A stretch of DNA of 64,000 nt from DASRDR01 sp035550795 (GTDB lineage: Bacteria > Methylomirabilota > Methylomirabilia > Rokubacteriales > DASRDR01): NCBI GenBank assembly GCA_035550795.1, contig DASZOL010000107.1:1-64000 (forward strand), in the 5' to 3' direction. Made by a program: the position numbers and the translations under genes. Below the pieces are notes generated by a model. That model was not told the DNA's origin. It saw only the letters and a list, made by a program, of their open reading frames with translations, and did no database searches. How positions within the stretch are numbered: position 1 is the first letter of the stretch; every line of letters begins with the position of its first letter. Positions 20,871 through 32,860 of this stretch are shown in pieces.

Positions 20871-21207
20871 GGTCCACCGCGGGTGCCGCTCGACGATTCA
20901 ACGGTAACCTCCAGGGCCGGTCGACGGAGGCCGCCGCCTGGCTGAGTCCAGGACATGCCGTTCGAGACTCGCGCAGAGTCACAGGCCGCGTAGCACAGCT
21001 CCGCGAGGCACGCTCGGGCCTCGGAACGCGGTTCGACTCGACGAGACGGGACAGTGCCGCCACGGCGGTGCGTTCGGCCTCGAGGAGCCTTCGCGCCGGG
21101 GGCCGCTGGACCTCCCCAGGGTGTTCTCGCTCATGCGCATCGCCACCTCGCCTTCATCCATCGCTCCTGGGCGTCCCGGAAGCGCCCGGCGTGGCGCGGC
21201 ACTGAAC
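20871..21207. other. Intergenic region, nothing recognised
   Basis: About 340 bp between two minus-strand genes. Short frames on both strands have no ribosome site and no recognisable product. It likely holds the promoter of the hypothetical gene ending at 20388. Confidence 0.4.
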
Positions 21208-21627
21208 TCAGGCGATGTCTTCCGCGGCATGGGCGAACGGCGGCGGGGCGGCGCCCCGGGTCACGAGAAGCCGGTTCCGGCAACCCGGGCAGCTGACCAC
21301 CAGCTTCCCGTCCTCGGATCCGCCGGGAATGAAGTCGTCGGCGCGTCCGCATCGAGGACAGGTGCCGTGGATCCGGACCAGCCGCTCGCGCTCCCGGAAC
21401 CGGAGGAAGGCCCAGATCACGCCCGCGACGGCGAGCGCAGGAACCAGCAGGAAGTGAGCCACGGGGATGAACACCGCGACGACGGCGGCGCCCCAGCATG
21501 CCGCCAGCGCACCGAGCGCCCGGCCCATGCGCCGGCCGAGGTTCAACGTCACGACGGTCACGGCGGCGCGCGTCGGCGCCGCGCCGAACACGGTCAACGT
21601 GGCGACCGTCTCGACGGATGGGTTCAT
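21208..21627 (-). CDS. Membrane protein with C-terminal zinc ribbon
   Basis: 139 residues. Two hydrophobic segments (LGALAACWGAAVVAVFIPVAH and FLLVPALAVAGVIWAFL) are followed by a charged linker and a zinc-ribbon-like four-Cys module: CPRCGRADDF and, about 20 residues later, CPGCRNRLL. The ATG at 21627 has GGGAG upstream. No family name is known to me. The ribbon should face the cytoplasm if the two helices form a hairpin. Confidence 0.65.
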   Translation of the reverse strand: MNPSVETVATLTVFGAAPTRAAVTVVTLNLGRRMGRALGALAACWGAAVVAVFIPVAHFLLVPALAVAGVIWAFLRFRERERLVRIHGTCPRCGRADDFIPGGSEDGKLVVSCPGCRNRLLVTRGAAPPPFAHAAEDIA

Positions 21628-21744
21628 CCGGATCTCCCGCCAGCGGCCTCTCGCCCGATTCTAGACGCTGGGTCGGCGCCGCCAAGCGGCGCGCAAGGGA
21701 TCGCTCGTCCGGTCGAAGCCGACACCATCAGCAAGCGTCCCATG

Positions 21745-23370
21745 TCACTCTCCGTGTCCAATCGCAGCATGTCGCCGGACCGCGCGCCGCTGATCACGGG
21801 CCCCGCCTCTCACCCCTGCCCCTTTCGTGGCCGGCACCCCGAGCCCCTGCGCTTCGACCGGCACGCGCAGCTTCGACAGGGCTCTGACCTCGATCTGACG
21901 GATTCGCTCGCGTGTGATACGAAACCGCCGGCCGACCTCTTCCAGGGTCAGCCCCCGCTCGTGGCCGATGCCGAAGCGAAGCCGGAGGATATCAGCTTCC
22001 CGGGCGTCCAGCGTGGCCAGGGCTCGCTCCAGCTGTCGCGAGAGGTCGTGGCCTAGCAGGAGGTCCGTGGGCGACGGCGTGTCCGCGTCCGCCACGAAGT
22101 CGGCCCATTGCGAGTCCTCGTTGACCGCCTGGTCGAGCGGCAGCACCGTCCTGGACGCCCGAAAGACGCGCTGGACCTTCTGTAGCGGCATGCGGCTCCG
22201 CTCCGCGGTCTCCTCCAGGGTCGGAGTGCGGCCGAGCTCCTGGGTCAACCCGGTCTGCACTCGAGAGAGTTGCCCCAGGGTCTCGACCAAGTGCACCGGT
22301 ATTCGAATCGTCCGGCTTCGATCCGCGATCGATCGAGTGATCGCCTGGCGGATCCACCACGTCGCGTAGGTCGAGAACTTGAACCCGCGGCGGTACCGGA
22401 AGCGGTCCACCGCCTTCATGAGCCCGATGTTGCCTTCCTGAACGAGATCCAGGACCGGAACGTCGTGCCGCATGTAGCGCTTGGCCACCGAGACGACGAG
22501 CCGGAGGTTGGCCTCCGTCAGCACCTGCTTGGCTCGCCGGCACTCGGCCCGCGCCGCAGCGACCCGCCGAAGGGCCGACAGGAACCGGCGCGAGGGCAAC
22601 CCGATCTCGGTCAGGATCTCGCGCCGCCGCTGACGACGCGTCCTCTGGCCCCCCGCCGCTGCCGCCGGTGCGCTCCCTCCGCCGCTCTCCAGCTCCCGGG
22701 CCAGGGCCCGCGCCCGCACCAGCCAGCCCTCCACCACGGTGTCCTTGAAGGGAAGGTCACCGGCCAGGCGCGCGGCGGCCTGGCGATGCAGTGCGATCTG
22801 CGCCCGGAGGAGGCGGCGCGTGCGCCCGTTCCTCGCCCGGCGGCGGGCGGCCTCCAGCATCGCCCCCTGCCGGTCGAGCCGCTGGACGCGGGCGAGCGCG
22901 GCACGGAGCCTCGCGAGCTCATCGCGAGAGAGGCGCGTGCCGTCCGGAGCCTCGACGAGGTCGTCGAGCGACTCCCGCGGCGTCCGGAAGCGTCGCTCGA
23001 CCGCCAGCGCCTCGCGCCGAACGAACGGGATCGTCATCGCTTCACGTCGGACTCGCTCCTGCGCCAGCTCGATCGCACGACCGATCTCGACCTCCTGCGA
23101 CTTGGTCAAGAGAGGGATCCGGCCCATCTCCTGGAAGTAGAATCGCGTCGAATCCACCGAGGCGACGGATGCCGCGGCCGCCTCCCGCCCGACGCTCTCA
23201 GGAGCCGCCTCAGGCTCGTGCACGCGGTCATGCCCCGCCCGCCCGACCGACAGGAGCGACGCCGTTACGCCGTTGCCGGCGCTCCCCGGACGGCCCTCTC
23301 CGAGCTTTCGCCCGAGCATCACCAGGGTCCGCGATCGACAGGGTGTCTCATCGCTCCACATTGTCCGCAT
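21745..23370 (-). CDS. RNA polymerase sigma factor, sigma-70 group 1/2
   Basis: 541 residues. Region 1.2 is at about 73-105 (DSTRFYFQEMGRIPLLTKSQ), region 2 at about 283-355 (LRLVVSVAKRYM, VPVLDLVQEGNIGLMKAVDRF, FSTYATWWIRQAITRSIADR), region 3 at about 360-435, and region 4 ends with TRERIRQIEVRALSKLR. The -10 and -35 recognition residues match RpoD, so it should read ordinary promoters. About 180 Arg-rich residues separate region 1.2 from region 2. It is probably a RpoS/HrdB-like group 2 factor rather than the housekeeping one. The ATG at 23370 has AGAGGAG just upstream. Confidence 0.92.
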   Translation of the reverse strand: MRTMWSDETPCRSRTLVMLGRKLGEGRPGSAGNGVTASLLSVGRAGHDRVHEPEAAPESVGREAAAASVASVDSTRFYFQEMGRIPLLTKSQEVEIGRAIELAQERVRREAMTIPFVRREALAVERRFRTPRESLDDLVEAPDGTRLSRDELARLRAALARVQRLDRQGAMLEAARRRARNGRTRRLLRAQIALHRQAAARLAGDLPFKDTVVEGWLVRARALARELESGGGSAPAAAAGGQRTRRQRRREILTEIGLPSRRFLSALRRVAAARAECRRAKQVLTEANLRLVVSVAKRYMRHDVPVLDLVQEGNIGLMKAVDRFRYRRGFKFSTYATWWIRQAITRSIADRSRTIRIPVHLVETLGQLSRVQTGLTQELGRTPTLEETAERSRMPLQKVQRVFRASRTVLPLDQAVNEDSQWADFVADADTPSPTDLLLGHDLSRQLERALATLDAREADILRLRFGIGHERGLTLEEVGRRFRITRERIRQIEVRALSKLRVPVEAQGLGVPATKGAGVRGGARDQRRAVRRHAAIGHGE

Positions 23371-23666
23371 GCTCCTCTGACCGGCTTCCCTCGCTCGACA
23401 ACAGGATCTCTCCCGCAGGCGTGCGCGCGCCGTGACAAAAGTCTCCCGACGACCCCCCGAAGGGGACGAGCCGGCTGACCGAACCGCTCGCGGAGGACGG
23501 CGCAGAACGGGCGAGCTGGGGCGAGCAGTCCCCCCCTATGTCCAACCGACTCGGCGCCTCGGCGTCGTCACGCAGCCTCAGCGGAGGCCCACGTGCATCT
23601 CGCGTGCTCGATCGGAGAGGCCGATGAGTTTCGAAGGGCGGCTCTCTGGGGCCGGTAGGGCCGGCC
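23371..23666. other. Intergenic region, nothing recognised
   Basis: About 300 bp upstream of the sigma factor gene. No frame with a credible product; it should contain the sigma gene promoter. Confidence 0.4.
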
Positions 23667-23888
23667 CTATTCCTTGGCCGTCAGCTCGAGCACGACCGAG
23701 ACGGGCTGCCCCGGCTTGACATCGACCATCCTGGATTGCTTACCGAGCGTGGGGGGCCACACCTCTACCCTGTGTCTCCCCGCCGGCACGCCGGTGAGCT
23801 TGAAGGTCCCGGTCGGGTCGGTGACCACGGCGGGATGGCTCGTCACGAACAGCCATCCGTGCATCCAGGCGTGGACGTCGCACTGCAC
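23667..23888 (-). pseudogene. C-terminal fragment of a copper-type/carboxypeptidase-regulatory-like periplasmic protein
   Basis: The frame reads VQCDVHAWMHGWLFVTSHPA, then a beta-sandwich end (GTFKLTGVPAGRHRVEVWPP). This CDVHxWM segment followed by a carboxypeptidase-regulatory-type fold is known from secreted cupredoxin-like or methylamine-utilisation-like proteins, where about 100 N-terminal residues and a signal peptide precede it. Here neither is present: the same frame upstream is LRVNK and then the TGA that ends the small membrane gene at 23910. A GTG at 23888 could serve as start but would give a leaderless protein, so I call it a truncated gene. Confidence 0.5.
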
Positions 23889-23909
23889 CTTGTTGACCCG
23901 CAGACCCCG

Positions 23910-24194
23910 TCAGCGTCGATGTCGAAGGCGATTGGCTCCGCCGATCACGTCCACCGTCATGACGATGCCGAGGATGACCACCGTGACACCGGTCAGCGCC
24001 ACCGCCACCGCAGCCACGTGATGCCCGACAAAGTGGAACTCCCACGGTGAGCCTGCCAGCCCGAGGCCGCAGGCCGTCGTGAGGACGCCCATCGCTGTCC
24101 CCGTGACGAGGGCCGCGGCGGCGGCCACCTTCTGTCCCGTCTCGCTTGGGGGCCTCCTGCCGGGCCCCCGGCCCTCACTGACGCGCGCGGACAT
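23910..24194 (-). CDS. Small two-helix membrane protein
   Basis: 94 residues, with a basic N-terminus and two hydrophobic helices (VAAAAALVTGTAMGVLTTACG and VAAVAVALTGVTVVILGIVMTV) joined by a loop GSPWEFHFVGHH. The ATG at 24194 has a GGTGAG-type site. It ends NRLRHRR, and its stop is in the same frame as the copper-protein fragment that follows after 7 codons. Not recognised; it could be a genuine small gene or the head of a rearranged locus. Confidence 0.45.
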   Translation of the reverse strand: MSARVSEGRGPGRRPPSETGQKVAAAAALVTGTAMGVLTTACGLGLAGSPWEFHFVGHHVAAVAVALTGVTVVILGIVMTVDVIGGANRLRHRR

Positions 24195-24434
24195 CTCAGC
24201 TCACCCGTCCAGAGGATCGCGCCTGCGTGGACCGGCCGCCGTGACCCAGGTCGCAGGCCGCCGAGACGTCGATCCTCCCCCGGGGAAAAAACGACGGGGG
24301 GGCCGGCGCGGCGGCCGGAGTGGAAACACACGGTCTCACCCAGGATTGTGGTGAACTAGCCGTGAAGATCCCCGACGGGCCGCGCACGCTGCGATTCACG
24401 CCCGAGACCTGGACGGGCAGGGGAGCCTGCAAGG

Positions 24435-26225
24435 ATGCCGCTGCGCATCGAGGACTACGCCGTCATCGGGAATTGCGAGACGGCGGCGCTCGTGGGCCGG
24501 GACGGCTCGATCGACTGGCTCTGCGTCCCTCGCTTCGACTCCCCGGCCTGCTTCGCGGCGCTCCTCGGCACGCCGGAGCACGGGAGGTGGCGCGTCGCCC
24601 CGGCGGGCCCCGTGCGGGCGGTCCGCCGCCGCTATCGACCGGGGACGCTGGTCCTCGAGACGGAGTTCGAGACCGAGACCGGCGTCGTCGTGCTCCACGA
24701 CTGCATGCCCGTGCGGACGCACGCGCCTGACCTGATCCGGGTGGTCGAAGGGAAGCGCGGCACCGTCCCCATGCGCCTGGAGCTCGTCATTCGGCTCGAC
24801 TACGGCTCGATGACTCCGTGGGTGCGACGCTGCGACGACGGGCTCCGGGCGATCGGCGGCGCCAATGCCCTGCGCCTGCGGACGGCCGTGGACTTCCACG
24901 GGCAGGACTTCCAGACGGTCGCCGAGTTCACCGTGGCGGCTAGCCAGCGCGTGCCGTTCACGCTGACCTGGTACCCGTCGCACGAGCCCGAGCCGCCGGC
25001 GCCGCAACCGGAGCCGACGATCCAGGAAACCGAGGAATGGTGGCGCGAGTGGACGGGGCGGTGCACCTACCAGGGCGACTGGCTCGAGCCCGTGGTCCGT
25101 TCACTCATCACGCTCAAGGCCCTCACGTACGCGCCGACCGGCGGGCTGGTGGCCGCGGTCACGACGTCGCTGCCGGAGAAGCTCGGCGGCGTGCGGAACT
25201 GGGACTACCGGTACTGCTGGCTCCGCGATGCCACGTTCGCCCTCTACGCCCTGATGGCCGGCGGGTACGTGGAGGAGGCCCGGGCCTGGCGGGCGTGGCT
25301 CGTGCGCGCGGTCGCCGGCCGCCCCTCTCACGCCCAGATCCTGTACGGGGTCACCGGAGACCGGCTCCTCCCCGAGTGGGAGCTGCCCTGGCTCCCCGGC
25401 TACGAGGGCTCGGCCCCCGTCCGGGTCGGCAACGCGGCGAGCACCCAGTTCCAGCTCGATGTCTACGGCGAGGTGGCCGACTCCCTCCACTGCGCCCGGC
25501 GGATCGGCCTCGAGCCGGACGAGAATGCCTGGCGCGTGGAGCGGGCCATGGTCGCGTATCTCGAGTCGGTGTGGCAGCAGCCCGACGAGGGGATCTGGGA
25601 GGTTCGCGGGCCTCGCCGGGCGTTCACTCACTCCCGGGTCATGGCCTGGGTCGCGGTGGACCGTGCCGTCAAGGCCGTCGAGCGCTTCGGGCTCGAGGGC
25701 CCGGTGGACCGGTGGCGCCGCCTCCGGGACGTGATCCACGAGGACGTCTGCCGGCAGGGTTACGACGCCGACCTGGGCGCCTTCGTCCAGTCCTACGGCT
25801 CCAAGCTGCTCGATGCGAGCCTCCTGATGATCCCCCTCGTCGGCTTTCTTCCAGCCACGGACCCGCGCATGCTCGGGACGGTGAGGGCCATCCAGCAGCA
25901 TCTCGTCGCCGATGGCTTCGTGGCGCGCTACCAGACGCTGCCGCACGTCGACGGCCTGCCGCCGGGAGAAGGCGCCTTCCTCCCCTGCACGTTCTGGCTC
26001 GCCGACAATCTCGTGCTCCAGGGTCGCGTGAGCGAGGCGCGCGAGCTGTTCGAACGTCTTCTATCGCTCCGCAACGACGTGGGCCTCCTGTCGGAGGAGT
26101 ACGACCCCGTCTCGCGGCGGCTGCTGGGAAACTTCCCCCAGGCGTTCAGCCACATGGGGCTCATCAACACCGCGTGGAACCTGACGCGCCACGGAGGGCC
26201 GGCCGAGCATCGCCCGGACAAGTGA
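24435..26225 (+). CDS. Glycoside hydrolase family 15 (glucoamylase/trehalase type)
   Basis: 596 residues, the normal length for bacterial GH15. It begins MPLRIEDYAVIGNCETAALVG, the usual N-terminal beta-sandwich start (IxDYalIGDcxtaALV). The (alpha/alpha)6 barrel holds the family signature GVRNWDYRYCWLRDATF, the acid region EGIWEVRG...FTHSRVMAW and the base loop LLSEEYDPVSRRLLGNFPQAFSH. There is no signal peptide, so it acts in the cytosol on alpha-glucans, maltooligosaccharides or, as in mycobacteria, trehalose. The start ATG at 24435 has GGGAGCCTGCAAGG upstream. It stands alone, divergent from the small membrane gene. Confidence 0.93.
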   Translation: MPLRIEDYAVIGNCETAALVGRDGSIDWLCVPRFDSPACFAALLGTPEHGRWRVAPAGPVRAVRRRYRPGTLVLETEFETETGVVVLHDCMPVRTHAPDLIRVVEGKRGTVPMRLELVIRLDYGSMTPWVRRCDDGLRAIGGANALRLRTAVDFHGQDFQTVAEFTVAASQRVPFTLTWYPSHEPEPPAPQPEPTIQETEEWWREWTGRCTYQGDWLEPVVRSLITLKALTYAPTGGLVAAVTTSLPEKLGGVRNWDYRYCWLRDATFALYALMAGGYVEEARAWRAWLVRAVAGRPSHAQILYGVTGDRLLPEWELPWLPGYEGSAPVRVGNAASTQFQLDVYGEVADSLHCARRIGLEPDENAWRVERAMVAYLESVWQQPDEGIWEVRGPRRAFTHSRVMAWVAVDRAVKAVERFGLEGPVDRWRRLRDVIHEDVCRQGYDADLGAFVQSYGSKLLDASLLMIPLVGFLPATDPRMLGTVRAIQQHLVADGFVARYQTLPHVDGLPPGEGAFLPCTFWLADNLVLQGRVSEARELFERLLSLRNDVGLLSEEYDPVSRRLLGNFPQAFSHMGLINTAWNLTRHGGPAEHRPDK

Positions 26226-26229
26226 CACG

Positions 26230-26280
26230 CCCCGCGCGGGGACGTCCAGCCCTGCGGTACCCCCGGGCCGGGATCCGGCC
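26230..26280. terminator. GC-rich inverted repeats between convergent genes
   Basis: Directly after the GH15 stop are CCCCGCGCGGGG (26230-26241) and GGCCGG-GAT-CCGGCC (26266-26280). They could fold into short hairpins that stop transcripts from either side. There is no T-run, so this is a weak call. Confidence 0.3.
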
Positions 26281-26309
26281 GCCGCGCCGCTTCGCCAGGC
26301 CGGCCTTCG

Positions 26310-26741
26310 CTAGTGGACCTCGCCTTCGCACTCGGGGCAGCGCGTGGAGAGATAGCGCACCCAGGACAGGAGCTCCTCCGGGGGCGAGAGCGAGGCGACG
26401 CCCCCCTCAGCGGGCGCCTCGACGTGGGCGATCTCGCCCCACTCGTCGGCGACAATCACCGCCGGAGGCCGGAGGCGTCCCACCGCCTCCGCGGCGAGGA
26501 CCAGCGTCGTCCGCAGCGCGGCGAGCTCCCCCGACGCCGCCCGCAGGCCGTCGAGGTAGCGCTGCGCTCCGGGCGATGCGGTCTCGGGCAGGAGCACGAG
26601 CAGGAGGTTCCGCCGCTGCCAGATGGCGTCGGCGTATCGCACCCGTGACCCGTCCAGCGTGGCGACCTCGAAGTGCGGCACACGACTTCCGGCGCCGAGT
26701 GCGAGGTCCGCGCGCCGATCGTGCCGAGGATCGTGCTCCAT
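26310..26741 (-). CDS. Redoxin/peroxiredoxin-like protein
   Basis: 143 residues. The opening GSRVPHFEVATLDGSRVRYAD followed by RRNLLLVLLPE matches the first half of the AhpC/TSA-type thioredoxin fold, and LRTTLVLAAE and PPAVIVADEWGEIAHVEA fit its later strands. The peroxidatic Cys position is occupied by LPETASPGA, so no peroxidase activity is expected at the usual site; the only Cys pair is CPEC near the C-terminus. The ATG at 26741 has a G-rich site. Role unknown, probably redox or scaffold. Confidence 0.7.
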   Translation of the reverse strand: MEHDPRHDRRADLALGAGSRVPHFEVATLDGSRVRYADAIWQRRNLLLVLLPETASPGAQRYLDGLRAASGELAALRTTLVLAAEAVGRLRPPAVIVADEWGEIAHVEAPAEGGVASLSPPEELLSWVRYLSTRCPECEGEVH

Positions 26742-26776
26742 GGTGACGCCCCCCGCCGGCCAGTGGAGTCGGATCC

Positions 26777-27061
26777 TCAGCACGCTCCCGTGCGGGTCGC
26801 CTTCCGGACCGCGGCCTGACGTTTGCGCATCTTGGCGAGCGTCACACGCAGGTATCGCGCGTACCCCTGCGGGCTCATCCAGCCGTCCGGGCAGTCGATC
26901 CGTCTGAGCTTCCGCGCCGGCAGCTGCAGGAACTGACGCGACGGGCTGCCCTTGCGGCGGACGCGGACCCGCACAGCGCCACCCGAGACTGCCCGGACGC
27001 GGCCGATGCGGCCATCGGGAAGCCGCACGCAGTCGGCGACCCGCATCGATCGGGCCGTCAT
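26777..27061 (-). CDS. Small basic KOW-like protein
   Basis: 94 residues from ATG 27061 (ATG 27046 is also possible). The start VADCVRLPDGRIGRVRAVSGGAVRVRVR resembles a short SH3/KOW-type barrel, and the C-terminal half is strongly basic with PDGWMSPQGYARYLRVTLAKMRKRQA. Such a protein could bind nucleic acid. It is located just after lpdA on the same strand. I do not recognise a named family. Confidence 0.5.
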   Translation of the reverse strand: MTARSMRVADCVRLPDGRIGRVRAVSGGAVRVRVRRKGSPSRQFLQLPARKLRRIDCPDGWMSPQGYARYLRVTLAKMRKRQAAVRKATRTGAC

Positions 27062-27141
27062 GCGCCCGGAGGGCCGGACCGCTGGCGGCGCGGCCAGGCT
27101 CGCGCGGATCCCGGGGCGCGGCGGCGCACCGGTCGGCATCC

Positions 27142-28536
27142 TCAGATGTGGAGCGCCCGCCCTTCGACGGCGAGGGCAGCCTCCCGGTAGGCCTCGGCCA
27201 GCGTGGGGTGCGCGTGACACGTGCGGGCGACATCCTCGCTGCTGGCGCCGAACGCCATCGCGCTCACCGCCTCGGCGATGAGGTCACCGGCCCGGGGCCC
27301 GAGGATGTGGACGCCGAGCACCCGGTCCGTCTTCGTGTCCGCGAGCATCTTGATCTGGCCCTCGGTCTGCCCCAGGGCCCGGGCGCGGCCGTTGGCCCGG
27401 AACGGGAACACTCCCTTCCGGTAGTCGATCCCGGCCACCTGGAGCTGTTCCTCCGTCCTTCCGACGGCGGCGATCTCGGGGAATGTGTAGACGACGCTGG
27501 GGATGGCGTCGTAGTCCACGCGCCCATGGCCGCCGGCGAGCATCTCGACGCAGGCGATCCCCTCCTCCGAGGCCTTGTGGGCCAGCATCGGGCCCCTGAT
27601 CACGTCGCCGACGGCGTAGACGCCGTCCGCCTCCGTGGCGAAGCCCTCGTCCACCGCGATGCGGCCCTGCTCGTCGGGCTGGATCCCCACGGACTCCAGT
27701 CCGAGGTCCGCCGTCACGGGGGACCGCCCCACCGCGACCAGGACGCGGTCCCCGCGGACCGGCTCGGCGCCTTCGCACTCGACGACGCAACCGCCGGCCT
27801 CGACCCGGACTCCCGTGACGCGGCTCCGGAGCCGGAAGGCGAGCCCCTGCGCCTCGAAGATCCGCTTCGCCGAGGCCGAGACCTCCGCGTCCATCCCGGG
27901 GAGGATGCGGTCCAGGTACTCCACGATCGTCACCTTCGCGCCGAGGCGGTGCCACACCGACCCCAGCTCGAGGCCGATGTACCCGGCCCCGATGACCACG
28001 AGGTGCCCGGGCACCGCGGGATACGCGAGCGCCTCCGTGCTGGTCCCGATCCGGTCGCCGTCCGGCGCGACGCCAGGCAGGCTCGAGGACGTGCTCCCCG
28101 TGGCGATCAGGATGCGGCGCGCCGTGATCCGGGCGACCTCCGAGCCGTTCTCGACGGAGACCGCGCCCGGGCCGATGATCCGCCCGTGTCCTACGTGGCG
28201 GGCGATCCGGTGCTTCCGGAAGAGACCGTCGACGCCGCCCGTGAGCCCCCGCACCGTCTCGTCCTTCCGGTGCAGCATGGCCGCGAGGTCAAGCGTCAGG
28301 TCGCCGACCCGAACCCCGTGCGCCCCGAAGCGCTCGCCGGCCGCCGCGAAGAGCTCGCTCGATTCCAGGAGCGCCTTGCTGGGAATGCAGCCGATTCGGA
28401 GGCAGGTGCCGCCCAGCGCCGGATCGCGCTCGACGCAGGCCACGTTCATCCCGAGCTGGGCCGCCCGGATGGCGGCCACGTACCCGCCGGGCCCCGCGCC
28501 GATGACGACCAGGTCGTGCTCGCGTCCGGACGGCAT
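27142..28536 (-). CDS. lpdA: Dihydrolipoyl dehydrogenase (E3)
   Basis: 464 residues. FAD-binding GAGPGGYVAAIRAAQLG at the N-terminus; the redox-active disulfide Cys45/Cys50 in GGTCLRIGCIPSK (the usual consensus is CLNVGC, so two intervening residues differ); NAD-binding GAGYIGLELGSVWHRLG; second FAD motif YAVGDV; catalytic CHAHPTLAEA near the C-terminus. It reoxidises the lipoyl group of the 2-oxoglutarate dehydrogenase complex with NAD+. It is the third gene of sucA-sucB-lpdA, starting 12 bp after sucB; GAGGTGTAGAG precedes the ATG. Confidence 0.96.
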   Translation of the reverse strand: MPSGREHDLVVIGAGPGGYVAAIRAAQLGMNVACVERDPALGGTCLRIGCIPSKALLESSELFAAAGERFGAHGVRVGDLTLDLAAMLHRKDETVRGLTGGVDGLFRKHRIARHVGHGRIIGPGAVSVENGSEVARITARRILIATGSTSSSLPGVAPDGDRIGTSTEALAYPAVPGHLVVIGAGYIGLELGSVWHRLGAKVTIVEYLDRILPGMDAEVSASAKRIFEAQGLAFRLRSRVTGVRVEAGGCVVECEGAEPVRGDRVLVAVGRSPVTADLGLESVGIQPDEQGRIAVDEGFATEADGVYAVGDVIRGPMLAHKASEEGIACVEMLAGGHGRVDYDAIPSVVYTFPEIAAVGRTEEQLQVAGIDYRKGVFPFRANGRARALGQTEGQIKMLADTKTDRVLGVHILGPRAGDLIAEAVSAMAFGASSEDVARTCHAHPTLAEAYREAALAVEGRALHI

Positions 28537-28548
28537 CTCTACACCTCT

Positions 28549-29800
28549 CTACACCTCGAGAAGGATCCGGGCGGGCTCCTCGACGCACGCCTTGACGTGC
28601 CGGAGGAAGGTCACCGCCTCGCGACCGTCCACGATCCGGTGGTCGTAGGTGAGGGCCACGTACATCATCGGCCGCACGACGACCTGGCCGTCGCGCGCCA
28701 CGGGGCGATCCTGGATCGCGTGGAGCCCCAGGATGCCGCTCTGCGGCGGGTTCACGATCGGAGTGGACAGGAGCGACCCGTAGATTCCGCCGTTCGAGAT
28801 GGTGAAGGTGCCCCCCTGGAGCTCGTCCAGCGTGAGCTGGTTGGCCTGCGCGCGCCGGGCGAGATCGGCGATGGCGCTCTCGATCGCGCCGAAGCCGAGG
28901 CGCTCGGCGTTCCGGATGACCGGCACGACCAGCCCGCGCCCGCCGCCCACGGCGATCCCGATGTCGTAGTAGTTGCGGTAGACGATGTCGGCGCCGCGAA
29001 TCTCGGCGTTCAGCTCGGGAACGAGCTTCAGCGCCTCGATGACCGCCTTGACGAAGAAGGACATGATCCCGAGCTTTACCTCGTATCGCTGCTGGAACGC
29101 CTCCTGGTGCGCCTGTCGCAGCGCGCGCAGCGCCGACATGTCGATCTCGTTGAACGTGGTCAGCAGGGCCGCCGTCTGCTGCGCCGCGACGAGCCGCTCG
29201 GCCACCCGGCGCCGCAGGAGGCTCATGGGAACCGCCTCCTCCTCGCGGCCCTCCGCCGCCCGCGGGGGCGCGGCCTCGGGCACCGACGCCCGATCCTCGG
29301 GTGCCCTCGCGGGCGGGGCGGGCGCCTTCGGCACGGCCCCCGCCTCGAGGTGGCGGAGGACGTCCTCCTTCAGGAGGCGCCCCCCCGGACCCGTGGGCGG
29401 CACCTGCTCGGCCTCGACCCCGCGCTCCGCGAGCAGCCGGCGCGCGGCCGGCATCACCCGCGCCGCGTCGCCGCCCGAGCCTGCGGCGGGGGCCGGCGTC
29501 GGCGGGCGCCCGGGGGGCGAGGCCGGCGCGGGCGGGGCGGGGGCCGCCGGGGCGGGCGCCGCCTTCGGGGCCGGGGCCTCCTCCAGGTGCGCGATCACCT
29601 CGCCGACCCTGACGATCTCGCCCTTCTGCTTGAGGATTCGGGCGAGGACGCCGGAGACCGGCGCGGGCAGCTCCAGGGAGGCCTTGTCGGTCTCGAGCAC
29701 CACCAAGGGCTCGTCCTGACGCACGTGGTCCCCGGCCGCCTTGAGCCAGTCCCCGATCTGGGCCTCCGTGACCGACTCCCCGACCGCCGGGATCTTCAGC

Positions 29801-29811
<11 letters not shown>
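28549..29811 (-). CDS. sucB: 2-oxoglutarate dehydrogenase E2, dihydrolipoyl succinyltransferase
   Basis: 420 residues. The single N-terminal lipoyl domain has the lipoylated Lys43 in LETDKASLELPAP. A Pro/Ala-rich linker follows, then the peripheral subunit-binding domain (about 120-160, MPAARRLLAERGVEAEQVPP). The catalytic domain ends with LTYDHRIVDGREAVTFLRHVK, carrying the active-site His and Asp. The first strand VELKIPAVGESVTE marks the SucB rather than the AceF branch. Its start overlaps sucA by 11 bp. Confidence 0.95.
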
Positions 29812-32608
<2,797 letters not shown>

Positions 32609-32738
32609 GCGCTCGACTCCCGTCGCCACGGACGGCACGATTGGCCCGCGAGGCCCGGGCGCGAAGCGACCATCTCCTCGCTAGGTCGTGATCCCGGACC
32701 CGGCCGGACGCCCGTGGAGCGGGCTTCTGGCGAGCGTG

Positions 32739-32840
32739 CCGGGGGAAGCCGCGGGCACGCGCCGCCTGACCGCCGGCGAGCCGGCCCGCACGCTCGATGG
32801 CGGCCTGGAGCTCACCGACATCGCCCGGCCACGGGGACGC
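32739..32840 (-). pseudogene. Fragment of a sigma-54-dependent (NtrC-type) activator
   Basis: One minus-strand frame reads SPWPGDVGELQAAIERAGRLAGG, matching the conserved R-finger/sensor II segment of sigma-54 AAA+ activators (YxWPGNVRELxNxIERAxxLAxG). The rest of the AAA domain and the HTH are missing, and the conserved Asn and Arg are changed to Asp and Gly. A relic of about 100 bp inside the sucA upstream region. Confidence 0.4.
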
Positions 32841-32860
32841 ACTCGAGCGAGATCGCGGGG

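Noticed and set aside
25037..26746. Plus-strand frame overlapping GH15 in another frame
   Set aside because: Pro/Arg-rich shadow of the GH15 gene; no ribosome site or domain.
28537..28556. Short tandem repeat (CTCTACACCT twice) between sucB and lpdA
   Set aside because: Only two copies of ten bases in a spacer; no evidence for function.
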